64,000 nt of DNA, taken from positions 370,824-434,823 of the forward strand of contig CM040440.1 in NCBI GenBank assembly GCA_022749755.1, read 5' to 3'. The translations under genes were made by a program, and so were the position numbers. This DNA comes from Azadirachta indica (taxonomy: Eukaryota > Streptophyta > Magnoliopsida > Sapindales > Meliaceae). The notes under the pieces were generated by a model, which was not told where the DNA came from, ran no database searches, and was given only the letters and a program-made list of their open reading frames with translations. Positions 48,280 to 59,025 of the stretch are shown here, one piece after another. Position 1 is the first letter of the stretch. Every line of letters begins with the position of its first letter.

Positions 48280-48440
48280 TAGTCTGATAGTTATGCTATG
48301 TTTAAAGATTCTATTTTTTTATTCGTTTCTATATTTTTGAATGTAACCTTAGCTATATAAGTGAACTTGTTTGAAAACATGTTTATAGCAGTAGTGGATA
48401 AAGATGGCAAATTAATGTTTTGGAGAAGCATGTGTTGAGC
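48280..48440 (+). repeat. Repeat X, copy 1 (partial)
   Basis: TAGTTATGCTATGTTTAAAG..., TGTAACCTTAGCTATATAAG and CATGTTTATAGCAGTAGTGG align with 51395-51510 in the same orientation and with the reverse complement of about 50690-50820. Only the left part of the unit is present. Confidence 0.55.
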
Positions 48441-48444
48441 TTAA

Positions 48445-50245
48445 ATGATCATCCTAATATCCTATGCAAAAAGCATACTAATAAATAACAAGAAATACAT
48501 CTAATAAGCCACACATGAACCTTGATTTTGATACACTTGATTTGCAACTCTCGAAACATGAATATCACGAGCAATCAAATATGACAGATATGAAATGAAC
48601 CAATATATATTTAGACTTTACAGAAATCTATCGATATATAGCGAAAATGTCACTAATGTTGATGTGACTTAAGCAATCCTATCATTTCTTCATTAATTTT
48701 AAGCTCTATCAGGCATTTATAGATATATATTATATATGTTTAACATCAGAAGGGGGTGGTTAATTACAAAATTGTCACAGCTTTTTATCGTCTTTTCAAT
48801 TAAAGAGCTACCCTCTTCATAACTCGTTAATGTTTCCAAGTAGCATAGAGTACCTCTGGGCATTGTTAATAGTAAACTAATATCAATCAGTTCATTATTG
48901 CATTTAAGTTTGCATGTATATGAGGAATATTTGTATTTGACTTTGAGCTTCAATGGTTTAATTTTGTTGATGAAATGACATAACAACATAGATTTATCTA
49001 AATGCTATATATTGTCGTTACTGTAGTTGTCGCTAGGAGTTTTTGAAATATTACACTTTTATAATGATTTTCCCTAAAACTCTTATGCACATGCTAACTA
49101 ATTTCAGTCTTCTTTGACTTTATCAAGAGTACAGCTTGAGTTCTTGACCAATTTACGTAGAGATGACCAATTCCCTTCTTCATACTAAAATCCCATACTA
49201 GTAACAAGCTCACCATATTTTGTTTGAGTTGACTTGCCTAGAATTTAAAGTAAATACATAGCATTTGACACAACGTAGAGACATAAAGGACGTCTAACCA
49301 TCGCATGACAATTTTCATGATCCATACCAAAAGCAGTGATGCAACAATAGCATTAAAGATCAACCTTGTTAGATTTTTTTTAATTGCAAATAGAACTGAT
49401 GAAGTGACTCCTAATTACATACTGTTAAGGCATTCATATTTCTAAAACTAACATAACACTATATGTGGAATTATTTTGTAAGTTTCAAGAGTATCTAATT
49501 GGACAAAAGAACACACACAACAATAAAAATATTATGTTTTTGCGATTAAAAAAGAAAACAAAGAAATAAATTACAAATTGGTTTAAGAACATAAGTTGAA
49601 GTTTAAAACTATTTTAAGAACTTGTCTTCTTACAGTGTTTAGGACACATGGTAGTTTTAAAATTATTTAACTAATTGTACTAATTAAATTACCTGAGAAA
49701 TAAAATGAAAACTCAAACCATTCATAAAATATGTTAAATAAAATACATGACTGATAGTCTAGTTAGAAATCTTTTGTCTTCAATGTCAAGTTTATAAAAG
49801 CATTGAGGAATAGAAATTCATCTCTACAGTTCAATATAATAACATTTATTATAACAAACTATATAAATTATCATTGCCCAACAATAATCTAATTCTCACT
49901 TTGTTTTCTTTTTTGAAAAAGTAAAACAAAAACACTAAACAATCAATAAAGTATGCATACTAGTTAGCATTAGTACAACATTTAAAACAATTATTAAAAG
50001 AAATTCATATTACTAAACTAACTATATTATCTACAAACTGCATTAACTAATAAAAGCTGTAAATCTCAAAATAATGAGTATTATAACATATATGAGCTGC
50101 TCAAGAATGGCTTTTGCTCTACATTAATAAGGTATCATAGAAAGTAAAAGAACATATTTTTATCAACAATAATGTCAAAAAATCTCAAAACTAAAACAAT
50201 AATCTAGCAAATTTGCTTCTTGTGTTGTGGTTATTAGCGATTTCG
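48445..50245. other. Intergenic DNA between repeat X copies
   Basis: AT-rich, all frames broken. The 48717-48989 minus-strand frame has no recognisable motif. No transposon ends identified. Confidence 0.35.
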
Positions 50246-50249
50246 AGCC

Positions 50250-50800
50250 AATTGTCTGTTGCTTCTATGTCAGTTTGTAATAGTTAATTCCTCCTATGAG
50301 AAGAATTTGATAGCCTAAACCATATAGACACTTGACATCAATAATCAAGGCATCACCATTATTTTCAACACTAACAATTTCACTAAGTCCATAATGTTCA
50401 TACATAATAAAGATTTACATATATTAAATAGGTATTCAATTGTTCCAAATCAAGCTATCGATGACATTTGAAAGAATGAAATAATTACGAGGAATGAGAT
50501 TTATATATACTTTTATCAATTTCATTGGTAATCAAAGAAAAACAGACAAAGATAATTACATGAAAAAATACTAATACCATTGCTGCATCATTGTTGTTGT
50601 TTTGTCTTATGCAACCAAAACTGTTAAATATCTTTTTTGTCTATGTGACGTCACAGATTCTACACAATCCAGAAGTTTCTTCATCTCCCTAATGTAATCA
50701 CCAACTTTCTCCACCACTGTCATAAACATACTTCCCAAGAATTTCAATCATAGAGCTAAAATTATATTTAGAAGCACAAATAGAATGATAAAATAGAATA
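50250..50800 (-). repeat. Repeat X, copy 2, coding-like, inverted
   Basis: Read on the minus strand it gives, across frameshifts, VVEKVGDYIREMKKLLDCVE then SVTSHRQKRYLTVLVA near 50600-50730, and GLSEIVSVENNGDALIIDVK then LGYQILLIGGINYYKLT near 50270-50390. The same two peptides occur, diverged, in copy 3 on the other strand. Conservation is better in amino acids than in bases, which suggests a former gene or transposon ORF. The protein family was not recognised. Confidence 0.6.
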
Positions 50801-50919
50801 ATTATCACATAACACAACTATCAGAATATATAAATCAATGTATAACTGGACTCCCAAAACTAGAATCAACATCACAATAAGTCACAGAGATAAGAAAATC
50901 AATAATCAAGATAACAAGA

Positions 50920-51345
50920 AATAAAACAATGACAAGAACTTTTAAAACAAAAAATACAACTACGAACATTCAAATTCAACAAATCTAGTTACCTTTATCA
51001 AATTACATAATCGAAAAAGATAAAATCAACCATACCATAAACTTAAGTAACAATCTTAATAATTATACAACAAAAAGAAGAGAACAAAACCTAGAAATTA
51101 GGGCACAACTATCAAATAATAGAGAATAAAACTATAATCACACTTGATAATCAATGAGACCACTAGCAAAAGTTATAAGAAACCCAACAATGAGAAGAAC
51201 TTTTAAACTTGTAAATACAAAGAGAAACCATCCATCAAATTCAACCAACCCAACAATCTTGATCTAATTACACAATCAAAAAACATAAAATGAAAGAATG
51301 TTGATAATTGTACACCAAAAAGAGGTGAAAAAAATTATCAAGATT
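50920..51345. repeat. Direct duplication, 260-bp period
   Basis: ACAATGACAAGAACTTTTAA at 50926 recurs as ACAATGAGAAGAACTTTTAA at 51186. Downstream blocks (AAATTCAACAAATCTAG / AAATTCAACCAACCCAAC, ATTACATAATCGAAAAA / ATTACACAATCAAAAAA, TACAACAAAAAGAAGAG / TACACCAAAAAGAGGTG) keep the same order. It lies between two inverted repeat X copies. Confidence 0.65.
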
Positions 51346-51389
51346 TCTCCTTGAATTATGGTTTTGGGAGTGCAATTATACTTTATTTT

Positions 51390-51965
51390 AGTAGTCTAAT
51401 AGTTGTGTTACATGCTTAAGATTCCATTTTGTCATTCTTTTTTGTGTTTTTTTTTAATATAATCTTAGATTGTTTAAAAACATTTTTATGGCAATGGTGG
51501 GAAAAAATGTCAGATTGCGTTAGGGAGATAGGAAACTTTGGAACTGTTTGGAACATTCTAACATTGTATAGACAAATAGAACGTCTAACAGTCCTAGTTG
51601 CGTTGGCCAAAACAATGACAACAATGTAGCAATGATATACATATTCTTTCATGTAATTATCTTTCTTTGTTTTTTTAATTACCAATGAAATTTTGTGAAA
51701 ATACAGACTAGATGAAATGCTCACTATTTTAGTTGCAATGATTTTGTTTTTTCAAATGCCACCATTAGTTTGATCTAGAACAATTGAATGTATGTTTAAC
51801 ATATACAACTTCTTGTTCTGTAAGAAAATGGACTTAGTGAAATTGTTGTTGTAGGAAAGAATGGTGAGACCACAATTATTGATTTGGAGCATCCACGTGG
51901 TGCAAGTTATCAAATTCTTCTCATAGGAGGAGTTAGCTACTATAAGTTCACATAAAAGTAAGCTC
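51390..51965 (+). repeat. Repeat X, copy 3, coding-like
   Basis: The plus strand reads WWEKMSDCVREIGNFGTVWN and RQIERLTVLVALAKTMTTM (51480-51629), then GLSEIVVVGKNGETTIIDLE and ASYQILLIGGVSYYKFT (51830-51955). These correspond position by position to copy 2 on the opposite strand. Two stretches are open but joined only by frameshift. Unknown protein. The opposite-strand frames here are shadows. Confidence 0.6.
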
Positions 51966-52248
51966 ATAATTTACCTAAAAACGTTGATAACTACAACACA
52001 TGAAACACTTATTCATTGGATTGTAGTTCTAGTTTTGGCATTTGTTGTTTATGAAAATATTTTTTTTTACCTTTCCATGATGTCTTTTTAATTGACTAGT
52101 GCTCTACCTTATAAGGTATAACACTAGTCAAATTTTGAGGAGGCTCATCTTAGGTATAATAGTACTTATATTATCAAATTTACAACTTCTATTGTTTGAT
52201 ATATTTCTAGATAATATTGTTTGATGTCTTTTATTGTTTGTAAATGAA

Positions 52249-52790
52249 CACTACTAGAAAACAATTAAAAGAGCATATTAAATAGAAAACGGTTTTCATT
52301 TTTTAAGACAGTTTATTTAAAAATTGTCTTTAATTCTAAAAAATAAAAACGGTTTTTGTAAACCGTCTTTTAAAATTTATGCTTAGAGAACAGTTTTAAT
52401 GAAACTGACTTTAATTTTAAAAAATAAAAACTGTTTTTGTAAAGCGTCTTCTAAAATATATGTTTAGAAAATAGTTTTAATAAAACTGACCTTAATTCTA
52501 AAAAATAAAAATGATTTTTGTGAACTGTCTTATAAAATATGTGTTTAGAGAAGTTTTAATAAACTTACTTTGATTTTAAAAAAATATAAAAACAATTTTT
52601 AAATTGTTTTCTTTTTTTATATATTTAAAGGATAGTTTTAGTAAAATTATTCTTGATTTCTAAAATAAAAAATGATTTTCAAACTGTTTTCTAAAATACA
52701 TATTTAGAAGACTTATAATAAAATAAACTTTTATTTAAATGATAAAAAATCATTTAAAATATTTTTCTTTTTAGAGAATAATTTGAATTT
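52249..52790 (+). mobile_element. CACTA (En/Spm) terminus with subterminal repeats
   Basis: CACTACTAGAAAACAATT at 52249 matches the CACTA-type terminal inverted repeat (CACTACTAGAAA). It is followed by about six tandem units of about 81 bp (key positions 52349, 52430, 52511, 52592, 52672, about 52747). Each unit carries an imperfect palindrome like ACGGTTTTTGTAAACCGTC, decaying to the right. Repeated hairpin-like subterminal motifs next to a CACTA end are where such transposases bind. No transposase and no opposite terminus (TTTCTAGTAGTG) were found, so the element is truncated or broken up. Confidence 0.75.
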
Positions 52791-52994
52791 AATTGATTTT
52801 TGTTTAAAAATTAAAAAAAAAATTTTCAATCTTGCCTTTGTTTGGTATACCATGTGAGATTGAGTTTTTTTTAATATTAAGTCAATCAAAAACTTTTTGA
52901 TCAGTAAATTTATAAAAAGTAAAAAATTTGCTTATTTAATTTTAATAAATGTAATTAAAGATGTTGGTATTTAAATTATGAATATTAAATAAAA

Positions 52995-53200
52995 TATAGG
53001 TAGAATATATATATACGTATGTACATAAATTAAATGAATAGTAACTAAGGGATACTATTCATGTATTGGGTCGATCCTTAAACAAGACCTTACTTTTATT
53101 TTTAATCTACTAATTTGCCTAATAGTATAATGGTAGATCTTGAACAATGAATGCAAATATATATATATTATTTATATATCAAATTTCAATTTTACATTAA
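52995..53200 (+). repeat. Direct repeat D, left copy
   Basis: GAATAGTAACTAAGGGATAC..., CCTTAAACAAGACCTTACTT, TATAATGGTAGATCTTGAAC and TTTATATATCAAATTTCAAT recur in the same order and orientation at 58378-58560. The unit opens with GAATAGTA..TACTATTC, an interrupted palindrome. Confidence 0.7.
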
Positions 53201-53264
53201 AAAAATTTAAATCTACTTAATAATCATAAAATCTCCAAATTATATATATATACATATAATTATC

Positions 53265-53480
53265 AAACACATATTTTTTTCGTTAATTTTTCGTTAAAAT
53301 TAATTGTTGACTCAATGTTGATTACTTCAATAATAAAAATATCCCTTTAACTTTTATTTAACTAATATAATATCATAAATCTCTTTTTTTAATAATTTTT
53401 AATTAATTTTTTATATATATAAAATTAATTACATGAAAATAATTTAATTTCAATTAACAAAATAAAAGTTTAATTTATTT
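53265..53480. repeat. Inverted repeat I, left arm
   Basis: CGTTAAAATTAATTGTTGAC, then AAAATATCCCTTTAACTTTT and ATGAAAATAATTTAATTTCA, aligns with the reverse complement of 58100-58345. The two arms enclose the LTR-element remnants at about 53.9-58.1 kb. Confidence 0.65.
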
Positions 53481-53499
53481 TTCAAGTTTAATTTATTTT

Positions 53500-54685
53500 T
53501 CTTCTTTTTACTTTTTATTTTAAAATTTTCATTTTTCTTATTTGATTTTTGAATTTAAACTTTCTACTTTTTTATTCAAATTTCTTTGATTTTTTACCCT
53601 AATCTATAATTAAAACAACAATAATATATTAACAAATAATAATCATAAATTCACTACATGTAAGAAAATAGTCAAACAAAATAAAAATAATTAAAAATAA
53701 TGGTATAATAAAATATATGTTACAAATTTTAGACAAAAAAAAATCATTATTTTTAATTATTTTTATATTATTTGACTATTTTTTTTGTCACTTAGTGAAC
53801 TTTAATTATTGATTAGAGAAAAAATAAAAAATAAAAAAGATGAACATTTGAAAATCAAAAATAAAAAATTAAAATATGTTGCATAAATTACGAATGAAAG
53901 TGCACGTATCGTAAACAAATAATACAATGATAAGAAAGTGTCGGTCTCATGAGAAAAGTTAATCTGTTAATTATCGAAGATAATTAAGTAATGAATTTAT
54001 CTGAAAAAATCGAATTAATTTGATTAAGAAAAATTAAAGCAAAATAAAGTAAAATAAACTACTGAGCAATTTAATTAAAACAAATATAGTTGATGGAAAG
54101 ATTTAGGGTCAATAATTTCATCATATTTATTCACATCTAATTCTCTAGATAATATTATTCTGATTTAATACCTGTGTTATTAGTTAATTATCTTAAATTA
54201 TTTGACAGTCGAATCTACTTTACACCTAAATAATTTACTATATGTTTATGTGAATTAAATTAAATGAAAGTACTTTATATTCAATGATAATTTTTAACTA
54301 ACTACGTAAATCATATTAGTATATCTCTGCCTAACATATAATTTACGGTATTCATTACCTGGTTTAGATAATAATCACTTCTCAGTTTATATTAATCTAT
54401 AAATAATTCAAATATTGACCAAATATTAAAACACATTAATCATCATAATGAATACACAACACTAAATATTAAATCAAAACAAATAACACAATTACAGAAA
54501 TTGAATGCTTAAAATAGATTAGATCATTGTCTTAGAAAATAAGTTTAGCTACACATTAGATAAAGTTCAAAATCCGCAATAAAAAATTTAACAATTGACA
54601 ACATAAAAAATAATAACTTCACGATTGTTCAATTCAAAACAAAGGTTTAAAGATAAGAGAAAGAGATAAAAATAGATTAGGAGAG
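53500..54685. other. AT-rich interior sequence of the nested locus
   Basis: No coding frame. It probably consists of decayed retroelement interior. Stretches such as GTGCACGTATCGTAAACAAA near 53900 look element-derived, but no domain was found. Confidence 0.3.
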
Positions 54686-54689
54686 CCTC

Positions 54690-55142
54690 GATCTTAAAAA
54701 ACTTGAACTTGATGCCTAAAAATTCTTCCAATCTCCTCTCTCTCTATCTCTAAGTTCTCTCCAGAAACTTGAACTTGATTTTCAGAAACTTGAACTTGAT
54801 GCCCAAGAGTAAGATGAATGGCACAGTCGCCAATCCTTGGTATAACCGCGGCATGCAAAGCTAGCCTGCAAGGTTTGAAAAGCAAATAGGTCCCTTCAGC
54901 TTTGCACTTAAGTTTTCTAGTGACTTGCGTTTTGGTTTGTACTTATCTTACGTTTTGGTCTCCAAACGTCTTCCTTTTTAAGCCGAATTTAATCATTTTG
55001 ATTCAAATTCACTTTGAATGGCCAATTCTCTCGTGATCAGTAAAAAATACAACCAAAATACATTAAATATTGATGTAAGTAGAGGATTTAACAAACAAAT
55101 CAGATTAAAGGGTAAATGATAAGTGTGTGTTTTTACGCACTT
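54690..55142 (-). mobile_element. LTR-like copy 1 (probable 3' LTR of a minus-strand element)
   Basis: 54865-55142 is a direct copy of 57305-57595 and 57820-58107 (blocks GACTTGCGTTTTGGT, GTTTTGGTCTCCAAACGTCT, GAATGGCCAATTCTCTC, ACATTAAATATTGATGTAAG). On the minus strand it starts TGATAAGTGCGTAAAAACAC, a hairpin with ACTTATCA. It is immediately preceded by ACTTGAGGACAAGCAAACAT and AAGTATAGGGTATT, a polypurine-tract-like boundary. The left edge is uncertain. Confidence 0.55.
54755..54805. repeat. Short tandem repeat of CAGAAACTTGAACTTGAT
   Basis: The motif AGAAACTTGAACTTGAT occurs twice in direct succession (near 54762 and 54783), with a related AAAACTTGAACTTGATGCC at about 54697. Confidence 0.7.
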
Positions 55143-55149
55143 ATCAAAT

Positions 55150-55890
55150 ACCCTATACTTGAATGTTTGCTTGTCCTCAAGTAAATCAAACCAACAAAAA
55201 CAGAGATAGGGGAAAAGACTAAAAATAGACAAATATAATATTAACAAAAGAAAAAAAAAACAAATAAACATACTTCTAGAATATGACAAGTTAAACTTGG
55301 ACCAAAACATATATATTTCTTTTATGTATGTGTGTGATTGGTAGTATACTCACTATATTCAACAAATACTTTTAAAAATTCCTTCCCTCACACTTAATGG
55401 AAATATTGTCCTTGATGTTGAAAGATGAAAAAATAAAGGAGAAAATTATAAAGATCATACCTAGGAGGTAAGATGTAAGAATCTTCCCTCTCATTGTGCA
55501 TTATTATCTTTATCTGCTGTGGGTAGGAATTATGGAAGTGGTGGAAATTGAACATCAAGATGCATTTGCTGAAAATATGAAGTCAAAGTGTTAAAACAGT
55601 CCACTTGGTACTGATGTTAGAAATCTCACGCTCTTGTTGAATAATTCTTTGATGTATATCGGTGATCCTTGATTGCATGGGATTTTCGTGATATGAGAAG
55701 GAAGCCTTGGCTTCATTATCTTGATGGACAAATGGGGGATTTGGTAAGCCTTAATAAGGATTTTGTTGATGCCTCAATCTTACTTCATAGGCTGATCGGT
55801 ATACCTCTGGAATTGTATTAAGCGAATCCTTTTTCTCAGTCGAGGCAATAGTTTCCGTAGTGGTGGAACTTGATTATCATCATCCATAAT
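55150..55890. other. Interior of the LTR element, no ORF
   Basis: Sequence between the LTR-like copy 1 and the transposon-protein ORF. It contains TTGCTTGTCCTCAAGTAAAT at about 55166. All frames are broken. Confidence 0.4.
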
Positions 55891-55899
55891 AAATCCTAA

Positions 55900-56735
55900 A
55901 CTCGATCAGATGGATGCACCTCCTATCCAGTAGTTGAACTTGGAAATTGCTATATCGTCAATTGGAGAGTTCGGATTCACCTTGTACTCTGTGTCCTTTA
56001 CCCTTACCCTCCTTTTGAGCATCAGGCAGTAATAAGACAGGGTTGTGTGTGTCCTCTCTTTGTTTTTGCTTCAATAGATGTAATCAAGCTGTCTCGTATT
56101 ACCTTTCCTATATCAATGGTAATCTCAGCACAAATACAGTAAAGCAGGGATGCTCTTTTTACTGTAACTTCATTGACATGGGATGGAGGCATGAGATTGG
56201 AGCAAATAAATTTATACTAAGCCTTGGTGTATCTGTTGAGTGTATTTTCCGGGAAAGTAAGAAATTTGCTATATCTACCATAACCTTTTAACCATTGTGT
56301 TCCGAGAACACACAATTCTTCAATGATCTGAGCGTAGTTTTTTTCATCTCTCCTGAATGCATCATACAAATTCTCATCTGCATCAATGGATGGTAAGCCA
56401 TAATAGGTTTTAATGGCCTCAAAACTGAATGAAATCCTTTTGTCCCTAACATACACTTTATCATTCTCTCTGCTTATTGAAGCATTAACATAGAATTCTC
56501 TAACTAATGGCACTATTGCTTGAGTAGGATATTCAGTGAACGATTCCCATTTCTGATCTTGGATAAATTGTAAAATCATTCCATCTTCTGGGCCTAATTT
56601 CAATGCTCGTTCTCTCACTAATGTTTTTTCATCTTGTTGAAATTTAATAAACTTTTGTTCGACTTCACATGAAACAAATTTCCTTTTGTCAAAAAATGAT
56701 GAAACTTGTGAAGAACTCCCTTTTTTTGGTACCAT
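55900..56735 (-). pseudogene. 'Putative plant transposon protein' ORF of an Athila-like element
   Basis: The open part (56217-56735) encodes 172 residues: MVPKKGSSSQVSSFFDKRKF, EQKFIKFQQDEKTLVRERAL, then WESFTEYPTQAIVPLVREFY, VYVRDKRISFSFEAIKTYYG and LCVLGTQWLKGYGRYSKFLT. The pattern W..F.......LVREFY.N followed by V..K.I.FS and a W-rich segment matches the plant transposon-protein domain found in gag-like ORFs of gypsy/Athila-type elements. After a frameshift the frame continues (ICAEITIDIGKVIRDSLITS, EAKTKRGHTQPCLITA) to about 55900 with stops. It is therefore a broken ORF, and no pol genes are present in the locus. Confidence 0.65.
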
Positions 56736-56919
56736 TTTGCCCCAAGTATTCTTTGAAGCAAATTATTGAGCACTTGGAATTTACACTTTTGCTATCTCCT
56801 ATCTTGCACTTCAATCCACTTAATCAACCTTTCCTTCACTTTTAAAGCACCCTTCAAATATTTTCCAACTATCAAACTTAAAATTACTATGCCAAAGTTC
56901 AAAATGGGGAATTATGTTT

Positions 56920-57595
56920 GGTTAGGACAAAAAGGAAGGGGCCGTAGGCCCTCCAAATTCTTCACGGGCGCGCCAGGCATTCTACCTGCGCGCCCACTTA
57001 GTGATGAGCATGGCGGGGGCGCACATTTCCCTTGTGCAGCTGTGCTGCGCTTACTATCTTGCGTGCACAGGTGCGTAATTATATTAAGTGGCCGTGCTGC
57101 GCTTTCTGTGATGTGCGTGTGCCTACGTGCAAGAAGCAAGCCCCTTTTTTTTCTTTTTTACATTTTGTAAATTTTTTTTCTTTTCTTTTCTTTTTCTTCT
57201 CTTTTTCTCTCTCTTCATCTTTTTCCCTAACTCCGTTAGTTTGGATTTAAACTTGCAAAAATTCTCCACTTAAAAAAAAAAAAAACACAATCCTTGAAAA
57301 GCTAACTTGAAAGGTTTGAATATCTTGCAAATAAGTCCCCTTAGCTTTAAACTTAGGTCCTCTGGCGACTTGCGTTTTGGTTCGTATTTCTCTTATGTTT
57401 TCATCCTCGAACATCTTCCTGCTTTAGCTGAATTCAATTATTTTGAGTCTAATTTGTTTTGAATGGCTAATTCTCTCATGACCTACAAAAAATACAACAA
57501 AAAAACATTAAATATTGAAAGTAGAGAATTAAACAAACAAATCAAGTTAGAGTGTGAGTGATAAGTTTGTTTTGATAAACTTATCAAAATAAATT
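56920..57595 (-). mobile_element. LTR-like copy 2 (probable 5' LTR)
   Basis: 57305-57595 is the second direct copy of the R block. Leftwards it continues into a strikingly GC-rich stretch (56935-57130) with GGGCGCGCCAGGC and CTGCGCGCCC, unlike the rest of the window. On the minus strand this LTR would precede the ORF at 56735. The two opposed frames across the GC-rich part (56766-57170 + and 56912-57139 -) show no protein features. Confidence 0.5.
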
Positions 57596-57604
57596 AAACT
57601 TTTA

Positions 57605-58107
57605 TTTTTTAATTGATTGTAGTGGGTACTGAGGCACCAAAAACCACGCAAGAGAGTGAGTACAATTGAAGCGGTGGTGCGATCGCATTGTTAATAGCGT
57701 CACCGCACCATGCATGCTACACAAGAGTAGGTGGCATGGCGTGGTCGTGCCAGTAGGTGGCACAGCAGTGCCATTCATTCAGCCTAATGGCAGAATGCAT
57801 GGCGCTGGCATGCTAATACTTGGCAAGGTTTGAAAACCTTACAAATAGGTCCACTCAGTTTCACAGTTAGGTCTCCTAGTGACTTGAGTTTTGGTCCGTA
57901 CTTCTCTTATGTTTTGGTTCCCAAACGTCTTCCTTTTTGAACCGAATTCAATTATTTTGAGTTAAATTCGTTTTGAATGGCCAATTCTCTCATCATCTGC
58001 AAAAAATATAATCAAAAGACATTAAATATTGGTGTAAGCAGAGGATTAAAGAAACAAATTAAATTAAAGAATAAATGATAAGTGTGTTTTTATGCATTTA
58101 TCAAAAT
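57605..58107 (-). mobile_element. LTR-like copy 3 with adjacent primer-binding-site-like sequence
   Basis: 57820-58107 is the third R block, starting TGATAAATGCATAAAAACAC on the minus strand, followed by a GC-rich tail (57660-57810). On the minus strand the tail ends at CTTGCGTGG, followed by TTTTTGGTGCCTCAGTACCC at about 57650, which resembles the TTTTTGGCGCC region that follows LTRs of many plant gypsy elements. Its interior is missing; copy 2 lies directly next to it. Confidence 0.5.
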
Positions 58108-58345
58108 AAGTTAAACTATTATTTTTTAATTGAAATTAAATTATTTTCATAAAACTAATTTATTTAACTAACAAAATTAACTAAAAATTGAAAAAAATAT
58201 TTATGTCATTATATTGGTCAAATAAATGTCATAAGAATATTTTTGTCATTAAATAGTTAATATGGAGTCAACAATTAATTTTAACAGAAAATTTAACAAA
58301 AAAGATGTATTTTATAATTATTTTCGAATTAAGAATGTAACTGTC
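58100..58345. repeat. Inverted repeat I, right arm
   Basis: Reverse complement of the arm at 53265-53480: GTCAACAATTAATTTTAACA, AAATTATTTTCATAAAAC. Confidence 0.65.
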
Positions 58346-58377
58346 ATTTAAGCAATACATTGAAGGTCCATATGTTA

Positions 58378-58560
58378 TTTGCTATATATACATAAAGTTA
58401 GTGAATAGTAACTAAGGAATATTGTTCATAATGTTGGACCAGTCCTTAAACAGTGACCTTACTTTAATTTTTAATCTGTTGCTAATTTTTCTAATGCTAT
58501 AATGGTAGGCTTTGAATAGTGCATGCATATATATTAGATTTATATATCAAATTTATATAA
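58378..58560 (+). repeat. Direct repeat D, right copy
   Basis: GAATAGTAACTAAGGAATAT, CCTTAAACAGTGACCTTACT and TATAATGGTAGGCTTTGAAT follow the left copy at 52995-53200 in the same orientation. Confidence 0.7.
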
Positions 58561-58564
58561 CTAT

Positions 58565-59020
58565 AATATACTGTCAAATCACTAATTCCTACATGTATAT
58601 TGAAATATTACAAATAAAAACAATCATTCAGTTAATATTTATATTTTAATTAATGTTTAAAATTTATTTGTAGAGTTTACCAAATTGATTTCCTAATGAT
58701 TGAAATTCTTTTTGAACAAGCAATGGTTTATCTAGATCATTACTCATGACATAAGCTGCAAATCTGGAGCTGCCATAAAACTAATTATAGCTTGTGAACT
58801 AGCATTATTAGGATAAAATTTCATTAACATGAATGTAAATAGTAAACTAAATTTTTGAAAAATTAGCTTGGACCAAGTTCAAGAACTATAGAAGTACAAA
58901 ATGCAGCAAAGCATAGTCTGATAGTTCATGACCATGGAGAATTAATTACAAATGAACCAAATTTCTAATTCAAATATAACTATGATAGTATTATTAGTTA
59001 ACAACTATCCGTACTCCATT
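58565..59020. other. Intergenic DNA, 3' side of the CRF pseudogene
   Basis: No gene supported. The plus-strand frame at 58952-59167 overlaps the pseudogene's C-terminal frame on the other strand and is a shadow. Confidence 0.4.
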
Positions 59021-59025
59021 AAATA

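Noticed and set aside
51429..51724. Opposed open frames on both strands over repeat X copy 3
   Set aside because: Only the plus-strand reading is conserved in copy 2; the minus frame (51416-51724) is a shadow.
56766..57170. 134-codon plus-strand frame with Arg/Cys-rich part and an overlapping minus frame
   Set aside because: Both arise from the GC-rich tail of an LTR-like copy; no recognisable domain.
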